DNA of 64,000 bases, taken from assembly GCA_963665395.2 (NCBI GenBank), contig OY762251.1:868001-932000 (forward strand), given 5' to 3'. Every line of letters starts with the position of its first letter. Position 1 is the first letter of the stretch. Shown here piece after piece: positions 43,027-50,702 of this stretch. A model generated the notes under the pieces. It did not search any database, had not been told where the DNA came from, and worked only from the letters and a program-made list of their open reading frames with translations. The position numbers and the translations under genes were made by a program. This stretch comes from Bin87 sp963665395. Lineage in GTDB: Bacteria > Chloroflexota > Dehalococcoidia > Lucifugimonadales > UBA3495.

Positions 43027-43466
43027 AACACGCTGATTCCCGTGTCAATAGCTGTCAAATAGAAAGAAGGGCGAGTTCGCTTCTTTTCAGCCCACCCCGA
43101 CCTGTCCAAGACCCGAATGGTAGGAACGGCATCCGTCCCCAGCCAGATGTCATAGGATAAATCACAGATTTTTTCCCCGGCCGACTTTTTCTCTTCTCCA
43201 TCGCTAACCACCACCAGCACGTCCATACGTAAATCCAGGTCCGCCAGCCCACGCGCGCGGAAGCCGTACACGATGATGTCCTCCACCGTCTCGGAAAACT
43301 CCTCAAGCAACCGCGCCCGAAACTGGTCCAGCCAGGCCAGTTCGTCAACGGCCAGCGTCAGGCAGTCCTCTTTGGGACGCCAGCCGTTGGGAACTACCCG
43401 CACCGGAACCCCCGATGCGGTGGCGGACATCGTAACAACTTCCGCTTCAAATGGAGTGGCGGTCAT
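43023..43466 (-). CDS. Minimal nucleotidyltransferase-like protein with degenerate active site
   Basis: 147 residues from the second of two ATGs behind GGGAGGGG. The core is VYGFRARGLADLDLRMDVLVVV. Active members read (F/Y)GSRARGxAxxxSDxDLLV, so the GS serine is Phe here and the first catalytic Asp appears to be Arg in RMD. The fold is probably kept but catalysis doubtful. Together with the overlapping HEPN gene it forms an MNT-HEPN-type pair, a class including toxin-antitoxin systems. The 5' flank reaches the end of an ISAs1-like element at 43525. Confidence 0.75.
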   Translation of the reverse strand: MTATPFEAEVVTMSATASGVPVRVVPNGWRPKEDCLTLAVDELAWLDQFRARLLEEFSETVEDIIVYGFRARGLADLDLRMDVLVVVSDGEEKKSAGEKICDLSYDIWLGTDAVPTIRVLDRSGWAEKKRTRPSFYLTAIDTGISVL

Positions 43467-43930
43467 CATCCCCTCCCGGTAGGGTAAGTGTCTGGCATGG
43501 CTTTGTTCCAATTCTAGCAAACCCCAGGGCAATCGCGTCTTAATTGGATTTTTGGAAATGTGCTAACGTGCCGTGATTCGGTGTACCAAGTGGAGGCAGC
43601 AGGACATGGCGGAACCCCCCAAGACAACTATTCTCGATCATTTCGCCGAGTTGGACGATCCCCGAGTGGAGCGCACCAAACGTCATAAACTGGTGGACAT
43701 CATCGCCATTGCCATTTGCGCCACCATCTGCGGCGCCGATACCTGGGTTCACATTGAACTCTTCGGCAAAAGCAAGCTGGCCTGGTTTCAGAGCTTCCTG
43801 GAACTGCCCCATGGCATCCCCTCCCACGACACTTTCGGCGATGTTTTCGCCCGGCTGGACCCGGCACAGTTGCAGAACTGCTTCGTATCCTGGACCCAAG
43901 CCATCGCCGAACTATTACCCGGCGAAGTGG

Positions 43931-43945
43931 TCCGCCGCAGGCGGA
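43931..43945. repeat. 15-nt palindrome TCCGCCGCAGGCGGA in transposase copy 1
   Basis: It gives the extra RRRR in VVRRRRIDGKT, where relatives (including the element at 44983) have GVVAVDGKT. It is at the same place in the copy at 63571-63585. Confidence 0.7.
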
Positions 43946-44049
43946 TTGACGGTAAGACGGCCCGCCGGTCCTATGATCGTGCTGCGAAGAAGGGAGCCCT
44001 CCACATGGTCAGCGCCTGGGCCACCCAACAGAGCCTGACCCTGGGCCAG

Positions 44050-44074
44050 AGCCTGCCCCGTGCTACGACACGGG
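44050..44074. repeat. 25-nt palindrome insertion (AGCCTGCCCCGTG type) in transposase copy 1
   Basis: AGCCTGCCCCGTG, then CTA, then CGACACGGG sits between the codons for Gln and the following TC(A) of the LGQ-VKTDEKSNE region. It shifts the frame. The identical insertion occurs at the same codon boundary at 63442-63466. Confidence 0.85.
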
Positions 44075-44230
44075 GTCAACCGACGAGAAGTCCAACGAGG
44101 TCACTGCCATTCCCCAACTGCTGGAGCTGCTGGACCTGCATGGCTGCATCGTCACCATGCGATCCTTGACCAATCGGGCCATGGGCTGCCAGCGGGAGAT
44201 TGCCCAGCAGATCACCGATGGCGGGGCTGA

Positions 44231-44245
44231 TCCGCCGAAGGCGGA
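44231..44245. repeat. 15-nt palindrome TCCGCCGAAGGCGGA in transposase copy 1
   Basis: One-base variant of the 43931 palindrome. It replaces the codons for YV in GADYVLAVKENQ, as read from the copy at 62740-63910. Confidence 0.7.
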
Positions 44246-44387
44246 CTGGCGGTGAAGGAGAACCAGTGTCAACTGTACGAAGGCATTCAAGACCTGTTCG
44301 TGGGCGCCGAGGCATGGGGGTTTGACGGCGTGCCCTAATACATACCGGGCGTCGTCCATCGTCAAGAGTTGCAGCCCCGGGTAACGC

Positions 44388-44899
44388 TCAAATAATGGGC
44401 CCAGTTGACCCCGCAACACCGCCGGCCGGATTGGTCAAAAATCTGTAGCGGCGTTCCGCCCGCGGCCACTGCGCCAGGCGCAATTTCAGGTCGTGAGCCA
44501 ACACGTTCACCAACGCCAACGGGTTCCCCGACACGTCGGTGGAGTGTTTCGCCCACTTCCCATCCACTGCCGCGCTCCGCGCCTGATCCGACGCCAACCT
44601 CGCCACCCAATCCGACACCGCCTGTGGCAATTGCGTCAAGGGCGCTCCCGCCAAGGTCCGGTACCGGGTGGTGGGGCGCGGCGCGGCGCCTGGTCGCGCG
44701 CGAAACCCAGGGGTTCCCTTAGCGTCTCCCCATGCAGCCGCCCGTACCAGGCAATATGGGCCATGGCAGTTTGGCCGGACACCAGGCCCAGCAAGGTCAG
44801 GCGTAAGATGGCTTGGAAAGGATGCCGGACGCCCCGGGCCTGGCGCGGATCCGGTATCTGTTCCAAACAGTGAAACAGGGATTGGGCCGCTGCTTCCAT
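44388..44899 (-). pseudogene. Remnant of a different ISAs1-like transposase
   Basis: Two frames on the minus strand join to give MEAAAQSLFHCLEQIPDPRQARGVRHPFQAILRLTLLGLVSGQTAMAHIAWYGR followed, after a frameshift near 44640-44660, by LAGAPLTQLPQAVSDWVARLASDQARSAAVDGKWAKHSTD. The latter carries a DGK-type catalytic Asp (VDGKWAKHS). The C-terminal half is absent. Its upstream flank ends in CAGGACGATTGCAAAGTC near 44955-44972, probably the outer IS end, into which the 44983 element is inserted. Confidence 0.75.
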
Positions 44900-45310
44900 A
44901 ACATCAACATCCTCTCCAAGCGTCTTTTCCTCCTCCTTTCACCCATGACCAGACGACTTTGCAATCGTCCTGGGGGTTGGGCCAGGGCTATCGCATATGA
45001 AAAATGAAGCACTCGGTAAAATGTAGGCTAATGCAGCGGGGAAGGGAGAGACGCCATGCCCGAATTAGCCGACGTATTTGCCGACCTGGAAGACCCGCGG
45101 GCAGTCAACGCCCGCCTGCATTCTCTACACGACATCCTGGTCAGCGCCCTGGGCACCATGGTCTGCGGCGGCCAGACTTGCGCCGACATGGAACTTTTCG
45201 GCCACGCCAAGCGGGAGTTTCTGGAGACCTTGCTGCCGTTGCCCAACGGCATTCCCAGCCACGACACCTTTTCCCGGGCGCTGGGAATGCTGGACCCGGC
45301 GGCTTTCCAG

Positions 45311-45325
45311 TCCGCCGCAGGCGGA
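45311..45325. repeat. 15-nt palindrome TCCGCCGCAGGCGGA in transposase copy 2
   Basis: Identical to 43931-43945 but at another place in the gene. It encodes SAAGG within LDPAAFQSAAGGFLGFM, where copies 1 and 3 read LDPAQLQNCFVSW and LDPMQLQNCFVSW. Confidence 0.65.
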
Positions 45326-45391
45326 TTTCTGGGGTTCATGGGGCAGTTTGCTCAGCATGGTCCCGGTGTGGTGGCGGTGGACGGGAAGACC

Positions 45392-45414
45392 CCGTATCAA
45401 GTACGGGGCCGGCT
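45392..45414. repeat. 23-nt palindrome insertion (CCGTATCAAGTACGG type) in transposase copy 2
   Basis: CCGTATCAAGTACGG plus GGCCGGCT lies between AAG ACC (Lys-Thr of VDGKT) and the following CGG CGT TCT (RRS). Reading frames before and after differ by the inserted length. A second copy is at 45944. Confidence 0.8.
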
Positions 45415-45627
45415 TTGCGGCGTTCTTACGACCGCGCCGAAGGTCAATCGGCGCTGCATCCGGTGAGCGCCTGGGCGGAAGAGCAGCGCCTGGTTTTGGG
45501 ACAGTTGGCCGTTGCGGACAAATCCAACGAGATTACGGCGCTGCCCAGGCTGCTGGAAATGCTGACCCTGCGGGACAAGGTGGTTACCGCCGACGCCATG
45601 CACTGCCAGCGCCAGATCGCCGAACAA

Positions 45628-45652
45628 AGCCTGCCCCGTGCCCCGACACGGG
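45628..45652. repeat. 25-nt palindrome insertion (AGCCTGCCCCGTG type) in transposase copy 2
   Basis: AGCCTGCCCCGTG, then CCC, then CGACACGGG lies between AEQ and VIDQGGDYA. It is the same type and length as the insertions in copies 1 and 3, with a different loop, at another position in the gene. In all three cases the sequence that follows begins GT. Confidence 0.85.
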
Positions 45653-45943
45653 GTGATTGACCAGGGCGGTGATTACGCCCTGCGATTGAAAGGCAACCAG
45701 GGCAGTTTGCACGATGACGTGAGGCTGTTTCTGGACGACCCCGCCATGCCGGCGGCCCAGGCTGCCCAGGTCAACAAAGGTCACGGGCGCATCGAAACCC
45801 GCGTTGCCGCCGTCAGCGACGATGTGGCCTGGTTGCAGGAATGGCATGACTGGCCCGGTTTGCAGGCGGTGGGCAAGGTAACGGCGATCCGGCGGATGGT
45901 CGGGCAGAACCCGGCCAACGCCAGCACAGAAACCCGGTACTAC

Positions 45944-45967
45944 CCCGTATCAAGTACGGGGCCGGCG
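45944..45967. repeat. 24-nt palindrome insertion (CCCGTATCAAGTACGGG type) in transposase copy 2
   Basis: Same palindrome as at 45392, here after the TRYY codons of the ETRYY motif and read in frame as PVSSTGPA. Confidence 0.7.
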
Positions 45968-46201
45968 CTGGCCCGGTTGGAACCCAGCAAAGGCTCCAGG
46001 CGGGGCAAACTGAAAAAGGCCGGCTGGGACAATGGCTTCCTCATCACCATCCTAACTCAATTCGCCAAAATCCATATGCGATAGCCCTGGGGGTTGGGCC
46101 GTGGCCTTTGGCTTGTTGCCCGACTGGTAGAGTATAGTGTAGAGAACGGATGTGCGGGTACGCAAGGGGCAGGTGTCACAGGAGCCTGGCGGATGAGGCT
46201 T

Positions 46202-47992
46202 CTAGCTCCCCGGCGTTGCCCGCTCCGCATACGCCTGGCCGTACATTTCCATCGCCCGCGCCAATGCGTAGTCCAAGTTGATGAGGTCGTTCACCGAGTT
46301 CACCATCATCTCCCCGGCGTCGGCGATTTCCTGCCGGTACTGCGACAGGGCAATCTGCCGGTTGTTCTTGCGGATGTTGTGATAGGGACACATGGGCGCG
46401 CGGTTCTGGATTTCGTTGCTGGTGCCCTCCCGGGACTTGGGAGCGATGTGGTCCAGGTGGAAGTTGCGGGTCGTCCTGATGATGCTGCCGTCGGGCATCC
46501 GGTTGGCGTACCCGCAGCACCAAGCCATGTAGTCCGACAGCTCCAGCAGCAGCTCCATCATCTCCGAGTCCGGTATCAGGCTGGACGGCACCTTGAACTT
46601 GAGCTCGGGCAGGTGGAACGTCTTGAGCTGGTACTCGCTGGCCGGAGATTCGCGTTCCGGCAGCTGCGCCGGGCCGTGAACGGTGGCCACGGGTTCGCTG
46701 CCCAACACCTGCTGGCCGGTGGTTTCCTCGTGGCAGCGCAGCAGGGCCAGGTTGGGCTTGTTGAACTGTCGCTTGAACACCGTCCAGGCGCGAGGGTTGA
46801 TGTCGCAAGCCACCCACTGCCGGCCCAGCCGCTCGGCGGCTACGCCCACGTAGGCGCAGCCGGCGAAACAATCCAGCACTATGTCGCCGGGGTTAGTGCT
46901 GGCGGCGATGATGCGCTCGGCCAGGGCCACCGGCTTTTGCGTCGGATAGCCGGTGCGCTCCCGGGCCTGCGAGTTGAGCGGCGGAATGTCGCTCCAGTTG
47001 CTATCGACAATGCGACCCGGCATTTCGCTCAAGTATCGCTTGAGCCGGGGCCGCCGGTCTTTGGAATCGGGATACCAGATGCGCCCCTCACCGTCCAATT
47101 GAGCCATGGTTTCCCGCGAATACCGCCACCCTTTCGGCGGCGAGGCGTGGCCCTTCCACTCGTACATCATGTTGGGACGCGGGTTCGGGCTGGCTATATC
47201 ACCCAGACTATAGGGGCCTCTGCCATCCCCATCGTCGTGGCGATACTTGGCGGCAACGTATTCGCGGTCGTGTTCGCCGTGTTGCGGGTTCCAGACGTAT
47301 TCGCCGCTCTTGGTGTAGTAGAAGATGGTATCCAGTACGTTGGCGTAGTTTTTGGCGTCGCTGTGGGTGCTGGTGCGTTTCCAGGCAATCGCGCTGCGGA
47401 AGTTGTCAACGCCGAATATGGCGGTGAGCAGTTCGCCCAGGCAGGTGTTGACGTTGTTGTCGCAGTGCAGGTACAGGCTGCCGGTGGGCTTGAGGACGCG
47501 GTGGATTTCCAGCAGGCGGATGGACATATAGCAGAGGTAGGCGGCGATGTCGTCGCCGTGAGTGTAGCGGGCGACGTTGATGATGCCGGCGATGGCCTCG
47601 TGGGATTCGGTCAGTTCCAGCAGCCAGTCCTCATGGATGTCCGCTTCCCACGACCAGATGTCACGGTAGCGGGTTTCGGGCCAAACGATGCCGGCGGCGT
47701 CGGCGTCCCGCTGGTTGTGGATGCCCCAGCTGCGGAGCAGGCGCAGTTCGATTTCCCGTTCCGCGTCGGTCAGGGGCGGACGCAGCGGGTCCTTGTCGGT
47801 ATCCCGCCGCTTGCCGAAGGTTTCGTTCTTGGCAAAGGGCGGGTCGATACAAACCAGGTCAACGCACTCGTCGTTGAGGTTGCTCAGGAAGGGCAGGTTG
47901 TCGCTGATATACACCCCCCGGTTGACGGCATTAAAGCCGTGCTCGTGGGCGGTTTCAACCGGCGACGCCGGCTCCACTGATGTCCCCGTCAT
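46202..47992 (-). CDS. Beta-class DNA methyltransferase fused to an HNH nuclease domain
   Basis: 596 residues from the ATG at 47992, which has GAGGGA 7 nt upstream; a GTG 69 nt further up is less likely. Motif IV is CIDPPFAK (DPPF at 50-53), and the SAM motif is DIVLDCFAGCAYVGVAAERLGRQWVACDINP, an unusual CFAGCAYV in place of PFxGxGTT. The segments WKRTSTHSD, GWRYSRETM, LKRYLSEMPG, WSDIPPL and GYPTQKPVALAERIIAAS match the 21735-23408 protein. The C-terminal domain differs: NFHLDHIAPKS...NRAPMCPYHNIRK is an HNH motif with Asp514-His515, Asn530 and His538. It is probably a single-chain restriction-modification enzyme (inference). No other defence gene is adjacent. Confidence 0.9.
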   Translation of the reverse strand: MTGTSVEPASPVETAHEHGFNAVNRGVYISDNLPFLSNLNDECVDLVCIDPPFAKNETFGKRRDTDKDPLRPPLTDAEREIELRLLRSWGIHNQRDADAAGIVWPETRYRDIWSWEADIHEDWLLELTESHEAIAGIINVARYTHGDDIAAYLCYMSIRLLEIHRVLKPTGSLYLHCDNNVNTCLGELLTAIFGVDNFRSAIAWKRTSTHSDAKNYANVLDTIFYYTKSGEYVWNPQHGEHDREYVAAKYRHDDGDGRGPYSLGDIASPNPRPNMMYEWKGHASPPKGWRYSRETMAQLDGEGRIWYPDSKDRRPRLKRYLSEMPGRIVDSNWSDIPPLNSQARERTGYPTQKPVALAERIIAASTNPGDIVLDCFAGCAYVGVAAERLGRQWVACDINPRAWTVFKRQFNKPNLALLRCHEETTGQQVLGSEPVATVHGPAQLPERESPASEYQLKTFHLPELKFKVPSSLIPDSEMMELLLELSDYMAWCCGYANRMPDGSIIRTTRNFHLDHIAPKSREGTSNEIQNRAPMCPYHNIRKNNRQIALSQYRQEIADAGEMMVNSVNDLINLDYALARAMEMYGQAYAERATPGS

Positions 47993-48110
47993 GTTCGGTC
48001 CCTCGCTGACTGCCAGCCTATCACCGGGCCGCAAAAACCGACAACAGCCCGACGTCACCAAATTATTCCTATCACGATATCCCGTCCATCCGGTCCGTTG
48101 ATGTCAAACA

Positions 48111-48241
48111 GTAGCGTTGCAATTTAGGTGGTTCAGTTTTCCGGCAACGCATCCGAGTGGCTAAAACTGCTGCTACGCCAACGAGATTGCCACGCTGCGC
48201 TCGCAATGACAAAAACCAAACCACCTAAATTGCAACGCTAC
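48111..48241. mobile_element. MITE-like element with 23-bp perfect terminal inverted repeats
   Basis: The arms start GTAGCGTTGCAATTTAGGTG and are exact reverse complements over 23 nt (48111-48133 and 48219-48241). ATGTCAAAC is present on both sides (48101-48109 and 48243-48251), as in a target duplication. There is no coding capacity. Inside, near 48180-48210, is a copy of the GAGATTGCCACGCTGCGCTC repeat found elsewhere in the window. Confidence 0.8.
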
Positions 48242-48282
48242 CATGTCAAACCAAACCGTTGGCGGGGTTGCCCGCCGAGTAG

Positions 48283-48288
48283 TACAAT
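48283..48288 (+). promoter_or_regulatory. Putative -10 box, near-leaderless start of the 48298 gene
   Basis: TACAAT ends 9 nt before the ATG at 48298, the same arrangement as upstream of 1227 and 17790. No -35 recognised. Confidence 0.35.
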
Positions 48289-48297
48289 AGCGACGCT

Positions 48298-48606
48298 ATG
48301 GTTGGATACTCCAGGCGAAACATAGCGATGCTCACCTCCATCGGCGCGATGGTGGCGTGTCTGCTGTTGATTATCTTCTTTGGCGCATGGGCGGTATCGG
48401 CCAGTGGAGACGCCGACCTGGAGGGTCTGCTTTCCGGGGCTGCTTCGGGATTCAGCGGGGGCGTGTCGCCGCAATCCGTCGCATCGGAAACGGGCGCGCT
48501 TGCGGCCGAAGGCGATACCGTGCCCAGGCTGGCGTCAGCGTCGTCGGGCGGCGCGGCTGACACCTGGTGGGGCAAAGCGCTCCTAGGAGCCTGTCCGCTG
48601 CATTAG
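48298..48606 (+). CDS. Short exported or membrane-anchored protein, unknown
   Basis: 102 residues with one N-terminal hydrophobic helix (MLTSIGAMVACLLLIIFFGAWAVSA) and a Gly/Ser/Ala-rich tail without recognisable structure. It ends 67 bp before the MFS transporter gene. The helix and the -10 box upstream favour a real gene, but compositional bias makes this uncertain. Confidence 0.45.
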   Translation: MVGYSRRNIAMLTSIGAMVACLLLIIFFGAWAVSASGDADLEGLLSGAASGFSGGVSPQSVASETGALAAEGDTVPRLASASSGGAADTWWGKALLGACPLH

Positions 48607-48672
48607 TTCGTCTTCACGTCATCAATGCGGGGCGCGATGCGTCCCGTTCCACATTGGGAGGAATCCCCACTA

Positions 48673-50094
48673 ATGGCAATCAAGTTTCCCACCAGGCAAG
48701 CCGGCGGCGGTTTCCACTACGCCTGGGTGATTATCGGCATCCTGTCGATAGTGCAGATTTTCGGCCAGTCGATTTCCATGTCGGCCGGCATCATGGTGCC
48801 TGAGCTGCGAATGCCGCTGGACGAGGGCGGCCGGTTCGGCTGGTCGCCGGCGGTGATCGGGTTTGCGCTGGCCGGCTATTACCTGGTGGGGTCGCTGACC
48901 TCGCCGTTCAGCGGGCGGTTTGGCGATATTCTCGGAGCGCGCAAGCTGCTGATGGCCGGCGGCGTGCTGTTCGGCGTCAGCATGGTCCTGATTGGGTTCA
49001 TCACCCACGTCTGGCAGTTCTTCCTGGTGTACAGCGTGATGCTGGCCCTCACTTCGTCCATCGCCATGGTGCCGTTGATGGCGGCGGTGAACCCCTGGTT
49101 CAAGCGCCGGCTGGGCTTGGGCATTGGCCTGATGTGGGCCGCCGGCGGTGTCGGCGCGGCGGCGTTGGCGCCGGTCTATTCGCTGCTGCTGGTCAACTTC
49201 GGCTGGACGGCCACCTTTGTGGTAATCGGACTGGTGGGCGGCGGCGCGACGCTGGGGCTGATGCCCTTCTTCCGCAATCAGCCTTCCGAAAAAGGGCTGC
49301 TGGCCTACGGCGCGTCGGCCAACGACCCGCCGCCGGTGACTTTCACACCCGACGCCGCCAAGCTGCGGCTCAAGGTGTTCCAGCGGCAGATGAAACACAC
49401 CCGGGCCTTCTGGAACCTGCCGGTGATTCACGGCATGGGGTGCGCCGGACACGGCATCGTGCTGATTTTCGTGGTGGACTTTGCCGTGACCCGGGGCATT
49501 GAGTTCACCACCGCGGCGGTGATTTTGACGCTGATAAACGTGTTCAGCATCGGGGGCCGTTTCCTGGTGCCTATAATCACGGAGCGGGTTGGCGGCAAGC
49601 TGATTATGGCGACGGCGCTGGGGATACAGGCCGGGTCGGTAATCATTCTGCTGATTGCCGGCGAATATCTGGCCGGGCATACCTGGGCGTTCTACCTGTT
49701 CGCTTGCGTGTTCGGATTGGGGTTCGGCGGCGAGATGTCGGCCTACCCGGTGGTCAACCGGCAGTACTTCGGCACCGGGCCGGTGGCGACGGTGTACGGT
49801 TTCCAGATCTCCGGGGCGATGATGGGGCACTTCATCTCCACGCTGGTGGCCGGCGTCATCATCCAGTTCTGGGGATACATACCCGCTTTTGTCCTGTCCA
49901 TGATTTTCAGCGGCCTGGGAGTGTTCATCATCCTGACCCTGGAGACCACCAAGCGGCAGCTGATCCCCGATTGGGAGGACCAGTTGCCGCCGGAAGCCCG
50001 GACGCCCGGCGCCGCCAGCATCCCGGCGGTGGCTCCGCCGGCCGCGGCGGCCACGGGCGTCGCCTTCGGCAACGTGGGCGGTGACGGGAATTAG
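48673..50094 (+). CDS. MFS transporter (oxalate/formate-antiporter-like group)
   Basis: 473 residues from the ATG at 48673; GGAGG lies 11 nt upstream, rather far, and an in-frame ATG at 48637 is a weaker option. Twelve helices. The loop between helices 2 and 3 reads GRFGDILGARKLLMAGG, the MFS motif A, and HYAWVIIGILSIVQIFGQSISMSAGIMVP at the N-terminus is typical of the OFA-like family. The C-terminus is a Pro/Ala-rich cytoplasmic tail. Substrate probably a monocarboxylate, not determinable here. Confidence 0.88.
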   Translation: MAIKFPTRQAGGGFHYAWVIIGILSIVQIFGQSISMSAGIMVPELRMPLDEGGRFGWSPAVIGFALAGYYLVGSLTSPFSGRFGDILGARKLLMAGGVLFGVSMVLIGFITHVWQFFLVYSVMLALTSSIAMVPLMAAVNPWFKRRLGLGIGLMWAAGGVGAAALAPVYSLLLVNFGWTATFVVIGLVGGGATLGLMPFFRNQPSEKGLLAYGASANDPPPVTFTPDAAKLRLKVFQRQMKHTRAFWNLPVIHGMGCAGHGIVLIFVVDFAVTRGIEFTTAAVILTLINVFSIGGRFLVPIITERVGGKLIMATALGIQAGSVIILLIAGEYLAGHTWAFYLFACVFGLGFGGEMSAYPVVNRQYFGTGPVATVYGFQISGAMMGHFISTLVAGVIIQFWGYIPAFVLSMIFSGLGVFIILTLETTKRQLIPDWEDQLPPEARTPGAASIPAVAPPAAAATGVAFGNVGGDGN

Positions 50095-50111
50095 GGCTAT
50101 TCGTACCCAGT

Positions 50112-50205
50112 TTGTCATTGCGAGGAGCGAAGCGACGTGGCAATCTCGATGGGTAAGCGATGTTTGCTCCGGCGACGAGATTGCCACGCTGCGCTCGCAA
50201 TGACA
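50112..50205. repeat. Inverted pair of TGTCATTGCGAG.../GCAATCTCG repeats
   Basis: TTGTCATTGCGAGGAGCGAA...GTGGCAATCTCG (50112-50148) faces CGAGATTGCCACGCTGCGCTCGCAATGACA (50175-50205). Single copies lie inside the MITE-like element (about 48180-48210) and at 62066-62095. Confidence 0.8.
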
Positions 50206-50254
50206 GGTTGCGCAAAGTGCGTACACGTGAGCAACTAGGGCAGTTGACATATAC

Positions 50255-50281
50255 CGTCATTCCGGCGAAAGCCGGAATCCA
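50255..50281. repeat. Short palindromic repeat TCATTCCGGCGAAAGCCGGAAT
   Basis: ATTCCGGC and GCCGGAAT flank a GAAA loop, 10 bp before the next gene start. It could also form an RNA hairpin. No second copy seen in the window. Confidence 0.6.
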
Positions 50282-50290
50282 CAGCCACCA

Positions 50291-50689
50291 ATGAACACCG
50301 AGCTGGCTTTTCTCTGCGACTCTGCCCTGGACGACCGGGGCAAACTGCACGCCATGGGCATCGGCATTGACGGGGTGCAGGGCAATGCGCTGCCGATGAC
50401 ACATCCCCGGTTCGTGGTGGTTTGCGTGATGCGTTACTCAGTGTTCGAGGCCGGGGATAAGCGGATGCAGATTCGTCTGCTGAACCCGGATGCCCAGGAC
50501 GTGTTGCCGCCGGTTGAGCAAGTCATTGCCCTGCCGGCGCGTGATGGAGTCGTGGACGCCAACGCGCGCATCATAGCCGAGGTCAATGGCGTAACGTTCC
50601 AGCAGGCCGGCCCCCATGCTTTTCACGTCGTCATCGACGGCAACGAGGTGGCCCGGCTGCCCATCAACGTCAGCGTCCTTCCCTCCTGA
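50291..50689 (+). CDS. DUF6941-like protein
   Basis: 132 residues beginning MNTELAFLCDSALDDRGKLHAMGIGIDGVQG. The pattern of an N-terminal 'CD.a..d..GKL...G' strand, MQIRLLNPDAQDVLP in the middle and HAFHVVIDGNEVARLPINV at the end fits small beta-sandwich proteins of the DUF6941 type, which have no assigned function. It ends 13 bp before the RdgB-like gene. Confidence 0.6.
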   Translation: MNTELAFLCDSALDDRGKLHAMGIGIDGVQGNALPMTHPRFVVVCVMRYSVFEAGDKRMQIRLLNPDAQDVLPPVEQVIALPARDGVVDANARIIAEVNGVTFQQAGPHAFHVVIDGNEVARLPINVSVLPS

Positions 50690-50702
50690 TGGCGGTTCGC
50701 CG

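Larger units (their letters stand above)
43525..44336 (+). mobile_element. ISAs1-like insertion sequence, copy 1, 3'-truncated
   Basis: The left end CAGGGCAATCGCGTCTTAATTGG at 43525 resembles the ends of the other two elements. The internal sequence closely parallels the element at 62725-63991, including identical palindrome insertions. Similarity stops near 44336 at a joint with an unrelated transposase fragment, so the right end is lost. Confidence 0.85.
43606..44336 (+). pseudogene. Broken ISAs1-family transposase, copy 1
   Basis: Begins MAEPPKTTILDHFAELDDPRVERTKRHKLVDIIAIAICATICGADTWVHIELFGKS, the ISAs1 N-terminal domain, then RRRRIDGKTARRSYD with the first catalytic Asp. A 25-nt palindrome at 44050-44074 shifts the frame between LTLGQ and the downstream TDEKSNEVTAIPQLLELLDLHGCIVT part. 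A disturbed stretch near 44157-44180 and a 15-nt palindrome at 44231 damage the catalytic core, and the C-terminal third is missing. It cannot make an active enzyme. Confidence 0.9.
45056..46084 (+). pseudogene. Broken ISAs1-family transposase, copy 2
   Basis: Starts MPELADVFADLEDPRAVNARLHSLHDILVSALGTMVCGGQTCADMELFG and reaches VVAVDGKT (first catalytic Asp). A 23-nt palindrome at 45392 then shifts the frame before RRSYDRAEGQSALHPVSAWAEEQRLVLGQLAVADKSNEITALPRLLEML. A 25-nt palindrome at 45628 shifts it again before VIDQGGDYALRLKGNQGSLHDDV, and a third insertion at 45944 is in frame. The sequence then jumps from LARLEPSKGS to KLKKAGWDNGFL, so the HW.IEN catalytic Glu region is deleted. It is distinct from copies 1 and 3 in sequence. 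Confidence 0.92.
44983..46089 (+). mobile_element. ISAs1-like insertion sequence, copy 2, with 10-bp target duplication
   Basis: The element starts CAGGGCTATCGCATATG and ends CATATGCGATAGCCCTG, perfect 17-bp terminal inverted repeats. It is bounded by the direct repeat GGGGTTGGGC at 44973-44982 and 46090-46099, a 10-bp target duplication. Length 1107 bp, slightly short for the family because part of the transposase gene is deleted. Confidence 0.93.

Noticed and set aside
48670..50250. Long minus-strand open frame (526 codons) opposite the MFS transporter
   Set aside because: It mirrors the codon bias of the transporter gene; no motif, and the start lies in a repeat.
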